Below are positions 1-5,443 of a DNA stretch of 11,398 nucleotides, in pieces. The translations under genes were made by a program, and so were the position numbers. Numbering within the stretch: position 1 is the stretch's first letter; the number at the start of each line of letters is the position of its first letter. Below the pieces are notes generated by a model that saw only the letters and a program-made list of their open reading frames with translations, was not told where the DNA came from and did not search any database. This stretch comes from Candidatus Iainarchaeum sp. (GTDB taxonomy: Archaea; Iainarchaeota; Iainarchaeia; JAADDC01), in assembly GCA_013154145.1 (NCBI GenBank), contig JAADDC010000053.1, positions 1-11,398 of the forward strand, read 5' to 3'.

Positions 1-1418
1 ACCTCCCTGATGACGAACATGAGGTCAAACCTGTTGAGGATGGTGGGCTCTATGCTTATCTGGTTAAGTATTGGCTCGTCGTCGCTGAACCTTCCAAACT
101 TGGGGTTGGCGGCGGCGAGTATGGACGTCTCGGCCTTGAACCTCGTGACTATGCCCGCCTTGGCCACGGAGACCGTTTGTTGCTCCATGGCCTCGTGGAG
201 GGCCTGCCTCTCCTTGGGGTCTATCTTGTCGAACTCGTCGATGGCCGCAAGGCCACCGGAGGCGAGGACCAGCACGCCGGCCTTTATGACCCAGCCCCCC
301 TCCCCGAACTCGTCCCTCTCGGCGGAGGCCGTCAGCCCCGCGCCCGTCACGGTTTTTCCTGCCACGTAAAAGCTTTTTGGGGCTAGCCTCGCTGCATACT
401 CCAGCATCTGGGACTTACCCGTTCCGGGATCACCGAGGAGCAGTATGTGTATGTTCCCCCTTATTCTCGTACCATCGGGGAGCGTCTTCTTCACTCCGCC
501 AAAGAGCTGGAGGGCGATGGCCTCCTTCACCTTCTCGTGGCCCTTGATGGCCGGCGCGATGGACGCCACGAGCTTGTTGTATATGTCCGGGTCCGAGGCC
601 AACTCCTTTATGATTCTTAACTCTTCGGGGGAGGGCTCCAGTTCCTCGAACTCCTTCTGGACGGACTCGATGAAGAGGGCCTCCACGTACTTATCCTGAA
701 CGGTGCTCCTGCCCTGCGTCTTCTTTATCCGGAGGACGCCCGTGACGAGGATGCGCTCACCGGGCGCCGTCCGGTTCACCAGGTCGTCCTCGAGGTAGAT
801 GGCAATGTGACGACTCTGTTCGCCACCCCTCAGGTACTCCAGCGGCTCCTGAATCCGGATCTTCTGGAAGTCCGTGTACTTGGACTTCTCCTCCAGGAGT
901 TCGAAGTCCCTCTTGCCACAGAAGGGACAGGAGAGGGGCTTCTTGAGTGAAGGACCCTCCTGAACCACCGGGACCTGGTTCCCACAGGCCTTGCAGGCCC
1001 AGACGGCCACCTTTATCCTGGGCATCACGTCCGTTACTTCGCGGACTATGCCCTCCACCACGATGATCTTCCCGATGAATTCGGAGGAGAGGTCCCTGAT
1101 GAGGACCTTCCGGACGCTGGGCACGTTCTTTATGCCCACGCGGATGACCATGTCCTTGGGGGCGCCGGGTATCTCTATGCGCTGGGCCGCGTACTCGAAG
1201 AGCTCCCTGTAGTAGTCGGGGTTCTCGAGGAACTCGTCGGCCATGTTGAAGTCGAACTGGGCGAGCTTGGCGTAGTCAATGAGGAGCCTCCGCTTCTTGG
1301 GATAGTTCTTGCTGATCTCTACCAGGTCGTCCATGTGATATATCCTCAGGAACTGCTCCGCCTTCTGGACCAGCTCCTCGTTGGACGTCACGTCCTCGGG
1401 GAAGAAGGTCAGCTCCAC
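1..1418 (-). CDS. mcm: Replicative DNA helicase MCM (N-terminal ~472 residues; 3' end outside window)
   Basis: This is the archaeal minichromosome maintenance protein, the hexameric 3'-5' helicase that unwinds DNA at the replication fork. The N-terminal domain carries a zinc-binding set C142/C145 and C164/C167. The AAA+ domain shows Walker A GDPGTGKS at residues 329-336, Walker B IDEFDK around D394, the MEQQTVSVAKAG segment, sensor 1 in AAANPKFGRF, and an ILNRFDL arginine-finger segment just before the window edge. About 200 residues, including the C-terminal winged helix, lie off the left side. No intein interrupts the P-loop, a common MCM insertion site. The start is the GTG at 1416-1418: an in-frame TAA lies just upstream, no in-frame ATG comes between, and a TATA-like box sits 28 bases before it. 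The preceding gene on the same strand is rpp21, 27 bases away. The identification is secure; the GTG start is likely. Confidence 0.97.
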   Translation of the reverse strand, partial: MELTFFPEDVTSNEELVQKAEQFLRIYHMDDLVEISKNYPKKRRLLIDYAKLAQFDFNMADEFLENPDYYRELFEYAAQRIEIPGAPKDMVIRVGIKNVPSVRKVLIRDLSSEFIGKIIVVEGIVREVTDVMPRIKVAVWACKACGNQVPVVQEGPSLKKPLSCPFCGKRDFELLEEKSKYTDFQKIRIQEPLEYLRGGEQSRHIAIYLEDDLVNRTAPGERILVTGVLRIKKTQGRSTVQDKYVEALFIESVQKEFEELEPSPEELRIIKELASDPDIYNKLVASIAPAIKGHEKVKEAIALQLFGGVKKTLPDGTRIRGNIHILLLGDPGTGKSQMLEYAARLAPKSFYVAGKTVTGAGLTASAERDEFGEGGWVIKAGVLVLASGGLAAIDEFDKIDPKERQALHEAMEQQTVSVAKAGIVTRFKAETSILAAANPKFGRFSDDEPILNQISIEPTILNRFDLMFVIRE

Positions 1419-1440
1419 GCTCTTAGTTTGTGAAGGTAAG

Positions 1441-1451
1441 GTATATTAACT
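1441..1451 (-). promoter_or_regulatory. TATA-like box for mcm, overlapping the rpp21 stop codon
   Basis: Read on the minus strand, GTTAATATAC lies about 28 bases before the mcm GTG, the spacing expected for a leaderless archaeal transcript. The TAA of this box is also the rpp21 stop codon (1446-1448). No Shine-Dalgarno sequence precedes the GTG. This is assigned by pattern only. Confidence 0.5.
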
Positions 1452-1805
1452 TGGGTGCTTCGAACTTCGAAGTGTTCTCCGCCTCTCTTTCTTTTCCCGA
1501 ACCAGAGGAATGCGCCTCTCCCAGCCGCAAACGAGACACTGGTAAACTATCATCGGGTAGGGCCGGGAAATTAGCCTTACCCTAAGGGTTTCAGCGTCCC
1601 AGAGGGTTTTGCAGTTCTTGCAGAAGCGTAGCTTCCACTTCCCCAGCTTTACCCTGTGCTTCCGGGCCACCCTCGTGGCGAGATCCACGTATCGGCGGGC
1701 CAGCTCCCTGTCCTCCGTTTTCTCGGCCAGAGAAAAGAGTATTTCCACGCGCTCGGCGGCAATCTTCCTCTGGTACTCCTTGTCCCTCCGGGTGATGCGG
1801 GCCAC
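1446..1805 (-). CDS. rnp4: Ribonuclease P protein component 4 (RPP21/Rpr2 family)
   Basis: This 119-residue protein is the RPP21/Rnp4 subunit of archaeal RNase P, which pairs with RPP29 and assists the catalytic RNA in removing 5' leaders from pre-tRNAs. It has the family layout: an N-terminal basic helical region (ARITRRDKEY, then AARYVDLATRVARKHR-like helices), then a zinc ribbon with C62/C65 and C90/C93 (FCKNC and QCLVC), then a basic tail. The length is typical for the family. The reading frame stays open upstream to 1925, but that extension would cover the start of the divergent bud32 gene. The GTG at 1803-1805 gives a normal N-terminus and has a TATA-like element (TTTTTACTAAG on this strand) about 26 bases upstream. 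It probably shares a transcription unit with mcm, although mcm also has its own TATA-like box. Confidence 0.9.
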   Translation of the reverse strand: MARITRRDKEYQRKIAAERVEILFSLAEKTEDRELARRYVDLATRVARKHRVKLGKWKLRFCKNCKTLWDAETLRVRLISRPYPMIVYQCLVCGWERRIPLVREKKERRRTLRSSKHPS

Positions 1806-1838
1806 CCTTAATAAGGGACGGCCCTTAGTAAAAACGTG
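1805..1838. promoter_or_regulatory. Compact divergent promoter between rpp21 and bud32
   Basis: Thirty bases separate two GTG start codons facing away from each other. On the plus strand, CCCTTAATAAGGG (1805-1817) is a palindrome with 6-base arms, and its TTAATAA lies about 24 bases before the bud32 GTG. A second copy, CCCTTAGTAA (1822-1831), matches the first at 9 of 10 positions, 17 bases away. On the minus strand it supplies TTACTAAGGG, about 22-26 bases before the rpp21 GTG. Each TATA element thus nearly abuts or overlaps the opposite start codon, and both transcripts would be leaderless. Confidence 0.55.
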
Positions 1839-2426
1839 GAGGTAGTCAAGAGGGGGGCCGAGGCCATCATCTACGCCGACGGGGAGAGGATCATCAAGGT
1901 GAGGATGAAGAAGGGCTACAGGCATCCGGAGCTGGATCGGCGCCTGAGGCTCTCCCGGACCCGCCGGGAGGCAAGACTCCTCAAGAAGGTCAGGGAGATG
2001 GGTGTCCCGGCACCGAAGGTGATGGAAGTGGACGAGGAGAACTTCCGCATCGTGATGGAAAGGATAAGGGGACCCACGCTGAAGTCCGTGCTATTGAAAG
2101 AAAAGAGGAGCGACCTGATGGAGCGGCTGGGGGAGCTGGTGGCCACCCTCCACCGGAACAACGTGATCCACGGCGACCTCACCACCTCCAACGTCATCGT
2201 CTCCGGCGACCTCTACCTCATTGACTTCGGCCTCGGGGAGGTTAGCCACAGGGTGGAGGACAAGGCCGTGGACCTGGTCTGCTTCGAAAAGAGCTACACG
2301 GCCACGCACCCGGACTTCCCGGAGGGATGGGAGGCCTTCATAGAGAGTTACCGGAGGAACTACCCCGGCGCCGAGAAGGTGCTAAGGCAAATGGAGGCCG
2401 TGAAGCGGCGGGCGCGATATTTATAA
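1836..2426 (+). CDS. bud32: KEOPS complex kinase/ATPase Bud32 (stand-alone)
   Basis: Bud32 is the small atypical kinase/ATPase of the KEOPS complex, which with Kae1 installs N6-threonylcarbamoyl on A37 of ANN-decoding tRNAs. Visible kinase features in this 196-residue protein are the shortened loop GAEAIIY (residues 7-13), the ATP-binding lysine K21 in RIIKVR, the following KGYRHPELD motif typical of Bud32, E45 in the C-helix, VIHGDLTTSN (HGD at 112-114, N119), IDFGLG (DFG at 130-132), and the EDKAVDLVCFEKSY segment characteristic of the family. It lacks the large C-lobe of ordinary protein kinases, as Bud32 does. Many Euryarchaeota fuse it to Kae1, but here it is a separate gene and Kae1 is not in the window. 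The GTG start at 1836 fits a leaderless transcript. Its stop codon sits inside the rps15 TATA box. Confidence 0.95.
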   Translation: MEVVKRGAEAIIYADGERIIKVRMKKGYRHPELDRRLRLSRTRREARLLKKVREMGVPAPKVMEVDEENFRIVMERIRGPTLKSVLLKEKRSDLMERLGELVATLHRNNVIHGDLTTSNVIVSGDLYLIDFGLGEVSHRVEDKAVDLVCFEKSYTATHPDFPEGWEAFIESYRRNYPGAEKVLRQMEAVKRRARYL

Positions 2427-2429
2427 AAC
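2417..2429 (+). promoter_or_regulatory. TATA box for the rps15-rps3ae-carS unit
   Basis: ATATTTATAAAA is the strongest archaeal TATA box in the window. It overlaps the bud32 stop codon (TAA at 2424-2426) and lies about 22 bases before the ATG at 2445 and 34 before the ATG at 2457. Transcription would be expected to start close to 2447-2450. Confidence 0.65.
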
Positions 2430-2446
2430 ATTCTGTCCTTTCAGAT

Positions 2447-2452
2447 GGTGGA
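2447..2452 (+). promoter_or_regulatory. Shine-Dalgarno site choosing the second ATG of rps15
   Basis: GGTGGA lies four bases before the ATG at 2457 and matches a GGTGA-type ribosome binding site. It falls within the codons that follow the earlier in-frame ATG at 2445. This favours 2457 as the true start, which also gives the usual archaeal S15 beginning MARIHARR. Confidence 0.5.
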
Positions 2453-2456
2453 TAGC

Positions 2457-2915
2457 ATGGCGCGCATACACGCCCGTCGAAAGGGCAAGTCGGGCTCCAA
2501 GAAGCCCCCGTCCAAGGTTCCACCCAAGTGGGTGGAGAGGAGCCCCGAAGAGGTCGAGAAGCTGGTTGTGGAGCTGGCCAAGCAGGGTTACTCCACCGCC
2601 ATGATCGGCCTCATTCTCAGGGACCAGTACGGCGTCCCCGACGTCAAGGTCATCACAGGTAAGCCCATCCTCAAGATCCTCAAGGAGCACAACCTCGCTC
2701 CTTCACTTCCCGAGGACCTGGCCAACCTCATACGCCGGGCCCTCAGGGTGAGACGTCACTTGGAGAAACACAAGAAGGACATGCACAACAAGGTGGCCCT
2801 GGAGCGCATCGAGTCTAAGATCAAGCGCCTGGTGAAGTACTACAGGCGCGCGGGCGTGCTCCCGCCTGACTGGCGCTACACGCCCGAGAAGGCAGCCATC
2901 CTGGTGAAGAGATGA
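2457..2915 (+). CDS. rps15: Small-subunit ribosomal protein uS15
   Basis: This is archaeal/eukaryotic-type uS15, a primary 16S rRNA-binding protein of the central domain of the small subunit. The 152-residue product shows the archaeal N-terminal extension MARIHARRKGKSGSKKP and the helical linker KWVERSPEEVEKLVVELAK. It also has the signature LILRDQYGVPDVKVITGK, the rRNA-contact region in KVALERIESKIKRLVKYYRR, and the C-terminal GVLPPDWRYTPEKA. Length and motifs are normal. The start at 2457 is preferred over the in-frame ATG at 2445 because of the ribosome binding site and the conserved N-terminus. Its TGA overlaps the ATG of the following microprotein gene (ATGA), indicating coupled translation. 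In many archaea rps15 is followed by other small genes and then rps3ae; here only a 43-codon frame lies between them. Confidence 0.97.
   Translation: MARIHARRKGKSGSKKPPSKVPPKWVERSPEEVEKLVVELAKQGYSTAMIGLILRDQYGVPDVKVITGKPILKILKEHNLAPSLPEDLANLIRRALRVRRHLEKHKKDMHNKVALERIESKIKRLVKYYRRAGVLPPDWRYTPEKAAILVKR
2903..2907 (+). promoter_or_regulatory. Ribosome binding site for the 43-residue microprotein
   Basis: GGTGA lies four bases before the ATG at 2912, within the last codons of rps15. A good site in the correct position, together with the ATGA stop-start overlap, is the main evidence that the short frame is translated. Confidence 0.5.
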
Positions 2916-3043
2916 AGGTAAAGCTCATACTCAGAGGATACGAAGAGCTCATCTTCGAGGGATCGCCCTCGGAGGTGCTGGAAGCTGCCGACAGCGTCGT
3001 GGTGGACTGGAAGGTGAGGTTCCATGGCGAAGCGAAGGGTTAG
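2912..3043 (+). CDS. 43-residue microprotein between rps15 and rps3ae, unknown function
   Basis: A short frame fills the gap between two ribosomal protein genes. It begins MKVKLILRGYEELIFEG and ends KVRFHGEAKG. Its ATG overlaps the rps15 stop (ATGA), a GGTGA site precedes it by four bases, and its last 20 bases overlap the start of rps3ae, so it is tightly embedded in the operon. The predicted pattern is two beta strands (KVKLILRG, EELIFEG), one helix (SPSEVLEAADSV) and a third strand (VVDWKVRFHG). I do not recognise the family. In some archaea this slot holds the KEOPS subunit Pcc1 of about 80 residues; length and sequence here do not match it convincingly. A remnant of such a gene, or a leader peptide that keeps ribosomes coupled to rps3ae, is also possible. 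Confidence 0.55.
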   Translation: MKVKLILRGYEELIFEGSPSEVLEAADSVVVDWKVRFHGEAKG

Positions 3044-3632
3044 GGCGGTTGACCCCTGGAAAACCAAGCAGTGGTTCGTCATAAAGGCCCCAAAGGTCTT
3101 CGGGGAGAAGGACGTGGGCCAGACGGCGGCCCAGGAGCCGGACATGCTCATCGGGAGGACCGTGGAGGTCCTGGGCTCCGAGGTCACGGGCTCCCTCTCC
3201 CACCTCCAGTACCTTCTCTGGTTCAAGATCAACAAGGTGGTGGGTTCCAACGCCTTCACGGACCTCGTGGGCTATGAGCTGGAGCGCTCCTTCATGAAGA
3301 GGCTTACCCGCAGGCACATCTCCAAGGTGGAGGTCGTCTTTGACGTGGAGACCCGGGACAAAAAGAAGCTCCACGTCAAGGCCATCGCCTGGACGGCTGT
3401 GAAGGTTTCCCGAAAGAAGCGGACGGACATGAGGAAAAAGATGATGGAGATGATCACGGAGGAGGCCAAGAAAAAGGACAAGGACGAGCTCATAAAGGAG
3501 TTCTTCGCCGGTGACCTCACAAAGCGCATAGCCGAGGAGCTGAAGAAGATCGCCCCCATACGCAGGGTGGAGATCGCCAAGGTCCGCTACATCCCCGAGG
3601 AAGTGGAGAAGGTTCCCGCGTCCTCCTCATGA
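3024..3632 (+). CDS. rps3ae: Small-subunit ribosomal protein eS1 (S3Ae)
   Basis: This is eS1/S3Ae, an archaeal/eukaryotic small-subunit protein on the platform near the mRNA exit. The 202-residue protein begins MAKRRVRAVDPWKTKQWF. It carries the family signatures PKVFGEKDVGQT, ELERSFMKRLTRRHISKVEVV and KKKLHVKAIAWTAVKVSRKKRTDMRKKM, then a mixed-charge helical C-terminal region ending in a short Ser tail. A strong GGTGAG site (3012-3017) lies six bases before the ATG, which supports this start although it falls inside the preceding 43-codon frame. The TGA overlaps the carS ATG (ATGA). Length and content are normal for the family. Confidence 0.97.
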   Translation: MAKRRVRAVDPWKTKQWFVIKAPKVFGEKDVGQTAAQEPDMLIGRTVEVLGSEVTGSLSHLQYLLWFKINKVVGSNAFTDLVGYELERSFMKRLTRRHISKVEVVFDVETRDKKKLHVKAIAWTAVKVSRKKRTDMRKKMMEMITEEAKKKDKDELIKEFFAGDLTKRIAEELKKIAPIRRVEIAKVRYIPEEVEKVPASSS

Positions 3633-4108
3633 ACCCCATCATCCCTGTCCTTTGGTTCTTGCCGGCCTACGTGGCCAACGCCACGGCCACATTTTCAAAG
3701 AAGTTTCCACGCACCCATCCCGTGGACGGCGGGCTCACCCTCGGCGGGAGGCGTATCCTCGGCGACGGAAAAACCGTGGAGGGCTCACTTATTGGAATAA
3801 TTTCGGGCACCATGGCGGGCCTCGTCGTCTACTCCGTTCTGGGCCTTCCCTCCCCTCTGGAGAGCTTCCTTCTGGCCACCGGCGCCATGCTGGGCGACAT
3901 GTTGGGCAGCTTCATAAAGCGGCGGCTGGGACTCCCCCGTGGATCCGAGGCCCCCCTGCTGGATCAGCTGGACTTCGTCATCGGGGCCTTCCTCCTCGTT
4001 CCGCCGCCGCCGGACTGGGCGGTGATCATACTCGTCGTCACGCCACTGCTCCACAGGATGGGCAGCATACTGGGGCACCGCATGGGTGTGAAGAATGAAC
4101 CTTGGTGA
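3629..4108 (+). CDS. carS: CDP-archaeol synthase CarS
   Basis: CarS is the membrane CTP:2,3-di-O-geranylgeranylglycerol phosphate cytidylyltransferase. It activates the archaeal lipid precursor to CDP-archaeol for head-group attachment, and is related to bacterial CdsA. The 159-residue protein begins with a hydrophobic helix (IIPVLWFLPAYVANATA). It contains the DUF46/CarS motifs PVDGG (31-35), LGDGKTVEG (44-52), GDMLGSFIKRRLG (89-101) and PLLDQLDFVIGA (109-120), with about four to five membrane helices. The conserved Asp-rich loops are the likely Mg2+/CTP site. It starts in a 4-base overlap with rps3ae and overlaps the next small membrane gene by 14 bases, so lipid synthesis is co-transcribed with ribosomal proteins. 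Confidence 0.94.
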   Translation: MNPIIPVLWFLPAYVANATATFSKKFPRTHPVDGGLTLGGRRILGDGKTVEGSLIGIISGTMAGLVVYSVLGLPSPLESFLLATGAMLGDMLGSFIKRRLGLPRGSEAPLLDQLDFVIGAFLLVPPPPDWAVIILVVTPLLHRMGSILGHRMGVKNEPW

Positions 4109-4334
4109 GAAAATCAGCGCCGTCCTCTCATACATCCCCTACGGCGTTGCATATGGTATAATTTTTGCAAGTCCCCTGGCGGGGGCCATTTCCTACCTGG
4201 GGATGACGATCCTCGCCCTTTACCTCCTTGATCAAAAGGAGCGGCGCTGGCGCCACTACGCGGTGACGGCCCTCGCGGGCTTCCTGCTGGCCCTGGCCAC
4301 GTCGTTACTTTCAAAAAGCTTTTCAGGGTTATAG
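4095..4334 (+). CDS. Small membrane protein (79 aa), unknown function
   Basis: This 79-residue hydrophobic protein has two or three predicted membrane segments: about residues 8-30 (YIPYGVAYGIIFASPLAGA), 30-46 (ISYLGMTILALYLL), and 55-75 (YAVTALAGFLLALATSLL). A basic loop DQKERRWRH lies between the last two. By the positive-inside rule that loop probably faces the cytoplasm. I do not recognise the family. It overlaps carS by 14 bases and GGTG (4085-4088) lies a short distance upstream, so it is translated as part of the carS unit and may act at the same membrane. Its stop lies only 8 bases before tRNA-Gln, so the tRNA promoter must lie inside this gene. Confidence 0.75.
   Translation: MNLGEKISAVLSYIPYGVAYGIIFASPLAGAISYLGMTILALYLLDQKERRWRHYAVTALAGFLLALATSLLSKSFSGL
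4308..4323 (+). promoter_or_regulatory. Possible TATA region for tRNA-Gln
   Basis: CTTTCAAAAAGCTTTT is an AT-rich, partly self-complementary stretch centred about 28 bases before the tRNA 5' end and lying inside the preceding gene. Position and composition fit an archaeal tRNA promoter, but the sequence is a weak TATA match. Confidence 0.3.
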
Positions 4335-4342
4335 TAGAACGG

Positions 4343-4415
4343 AGCCCCGTGGTGTAGCGGCCAAGCATGCGGGACTCTGGCTCCCGCGACCGGGGTTCGA
4401 ATCCCCGCGGGGCTA
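4343..4415 (+). tRNA. tRNA-Gln (anticodon CTG)
   Basis: All four arms fold. The acceptor AGCCCCG pairs with CGGGGCT over seven pairs, with discriminator A at 4415. The D stem GTGT/GCAT includes two G-U pairs. The anticodon stem CGGGA/TCCCG is perfect around loop CTCTGGC, giving anticodon CTG for the codon CAG. The variable loop has four bases. The T arm is CGGGG/CCCCG with TTCGAAT. No intron is present and CCA is not encoded, so it must be added by the CCA enzyme. In most archaea this tRNA is first charged with glutamate and then amidated by GatDE; those genes are not in the window. Confidence 0.97.
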
Positions 4416-4421
4416 CTTCCT

Positions 4422-4430
4422 TCTTATACC
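4422..4430 (+). promoter_or_regulatory. TATA-like box for the primase-like gene
   Basis: TCTTATACC is centred about 24 bases before the GTG at 4451, the leaderless spacing seen for other genes in the window. It lies just after the tRNA, so the primase-like gene may have its own start as well as readthrough from the tRNA. Confidence 0.4.
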
Positions 4431-4450
4431 ACCTCTCTCCAAATAACCCC

Positions 4451-5179
4451 GTGGAGTTCAGGTTGCCGTCCCTCGAGGAGAGGCGCCGCTTTTACCTAAA
4501 ACATTTTGACTACAGGAGGGCCGTGGCCTTCGTGAAGCGGCACGACGACAACCCCGTCTTTGCCGTGAAGCTGGGGGCCAACTCCGGTATCTACGACCCT
4601 CGCTTCGAGGAAAAGATAAGGAGGAGGGTGAACGTGCTCTTCCTGGGCCCCCTCCTGGAGCGCCACTCCCCGAGGGAGCTGGGAAAGGTCTTCGCCCGCT
4701 ACGCGCCCGAGGGGGTGTACTACTGGAGGAATCGGGTGAGGGAGTATGCGTTATGTAGAGTATGCCCTCACAAGCGGCGTCGGGACTACTCCAAGTGCTT
4801 CTCATGTTCTAACTTCAGGGGGCAGGAGCTGGCCTTCGACGTGGACGCCGACGTGAACGGGGATCTAAAAGGGGCCGCCAGGGCCACGGATCTCATCCAC
4901 GACGAGCTCCCCTACAGGGAAAAGGTTCGCGTCTTCTCGGGGCGGGGCTTCCACGTCCACGTTTTTGATGAAGAGGCCTACGCCCTCGACCTTGAGGAAC
5001 GAAAGAAGCTGGCAAAGCGCTTCGAGAGGTACATAGACCCGTGGGTAACCGCCGGCAACGCCACGCTGATACGCTTACCCTACACCCTCAACGGATTAAG
5101 TGGCACGGTGGTCCTGCCACTCCCCTCTACCGCGACGGAGTTCTGCAGGCAACACTGCCCCGAAAACGAAGAAAAGTAG
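4451..5179 (+). CDS. Compact archaeo-eukaryotic primase small-subunit-like protein
   Basis: A 242-residue member of the archaeo-eukaryotic primase (PriS-type) superfamily, whose classical members synthesise RNA/DNA primers. Visible marks are the metal-binding pair in ELAFDVDAD (D130, D132), the nucleotide-binding motif FSGRGFHVHV (S163 to V171, with H168 and H170), and the C-terminal LIRLPYTLNGLSG (R208 onward), which corresponds to RLPxSLHxKxG in PriS. It differs from classical PriS in three ways. It is about 100 residues shorter, missing most of the region between the His motif and RLP. Its four-Cys knuckle (C102/C105, C116/C119) lies before the DxD motif instead of after it. The position of the third catalytic Asp is Gly (G202). 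The reading frame extends into tRNA-Gln, so the GTG at 4451 is the realistic start. It may be a diverged or non-polymerising paralogue; true PriS/PriL may lie elsewhere. Confidence 0.75.
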   Translation: MEFRLPSLEERRRFYLKHFDYRRAVAFVKRHDDNPVFAVKLGANSGIYDPRFEEKIRRRVNVLFLGPLLERHSPRELGKVFARYAPEGVYYWRNRVREYALCRVCPHKRRRDYSKCFSCSNFRGQELAFDVDADVNGDLKGAARATDLIHDELPYREKVRVFSGRGFHVHVFDEEAYALDLEERKKLAKRFERYIDPWVTAGNATLIRLPYTLNGLSGTVVLPLPSTATEFCRQHCPENEEK

Positions 5180-5189
5180 ACGGATTGCT

Positions 5190-5369
5190 TCACCACTCGT
5201 CGTCCTCGAAGTCACCCTCGAAGTCGTCCTCGTCAAAGGGAAAGTCCTCGTCCTCTTCCCACTCCTCGTCCCAGGACTCCTCGTCGTACTCGTCCTCCGG
5301 GAAAACCTCTTCCTCTTCCTCCTCGTAATAGTAGTAGTACTTCTTCTCCTTCTCCTTGTCGACTGCCAT
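5190..5369 (-). CDS. Extremely acidic 59-residue microprotein
   Basis: Read on the minus strand, this frame encodes 59 residues, of which 33 are Asp or Glu, only 4 are Lys and 14 are aromatic. It begins MAVDKEKEKK, continues with five Tyr and six Glu, and then runs in repeated acidic-aromatic units such as DEESWDEEWEEDEDF and DDFEGDFEDDEW. The estimated net charge is about -29. Its codons are almost all GAG/GAC, matching the strongly G/C third-position preference of the region, whereas the opposite strand would give an implausible Ser run. A TATA-like box lies 26 bases before the ATG. It converges on the primase-like gene with a 10-base gap. Function is unknown; nucleic-acid mimicry or an acidic tail that binds basic chromatin or replication proteins is inference only. 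Confidence 0.7.
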   Translation of the reverse strand: MAVDKEKEKKYYYYYEEEEEEVFPEDEYDEESWDEEWEEDEDFPFDEDDFEGDFEDDEW

Positions 5370-5389
5370 GCTCTTAGCTACAACTCAAA

Positions 5390-5400
5390 ACTTAAAAAGC
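5390..5400 (-). promoter_or_regulatory. TATA-like box for the acidic microprotein
   Basis: On the minus strand GCTTTTTAAGT is centred about 26 bases before the ATG (5369). The 8 bases directly before that ATG, CTAAGAGC, are identical to those directly before the mcm GTG. Confidence 0.5.
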
Positions 5401-5411
5401 ACACCGGCGAC

Positions 5412-5422
5412 CCTTTAAATAC
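5412..5422 (+). promoter_or_regulatory. TATA box for the membrane protein-tmcA-ASCH unit
   Basis: CCTTTAAATAC is centred about 27 bases before the ATG at 5444 but only 18 before the ATG at 5435. If the transcript is leaderless, 5444 is the start used. This box and the divergent one for the acidic microprotein lie back to back about 20 bases apart. Confidence 0.5.
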
Positions 5423-5443
5423 CTCGGAGCCATAATGATTTTA

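Noticed and set aside
420..440. Intein at the MCM P-loop
   Set aside because: The reading frame passes through the Walker A motif without interruption.
1806..1925. N-terminal extension of RPP21 to an ATG at 1925
   Set aside because: It would overlap the start of bud32, has low-complexity sequence, and exceeds the family length.
2912..3043. Assigning the 43-residue frame as KEOPS Pcc1
   Set aside because: Position is suggestive in other archaea, but it is about half the length and lacks the C-terminal helix of Pcc1.
4367..4450. Start of the primase-like protein at an ATG inside tRNA-Gln
   Set aside because: The first residues would be translated tRNA sequence. The GTG at 4451 has a TATA-like box at the right distance and begins the plausible protein.
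5041..5328. Plus-strand frame with long Ser runs
   Set aside because: It is the antisense of the acidic microprotein and the 3' end of the primase-like gene. The minus strand has the expected codon pattern.
5320..5342. TAGTAG-type trinucleotide repeat
   Set aside because: It is the coding sequence for the Tyr run of the acidic microprotein, too short to call a repeat element.
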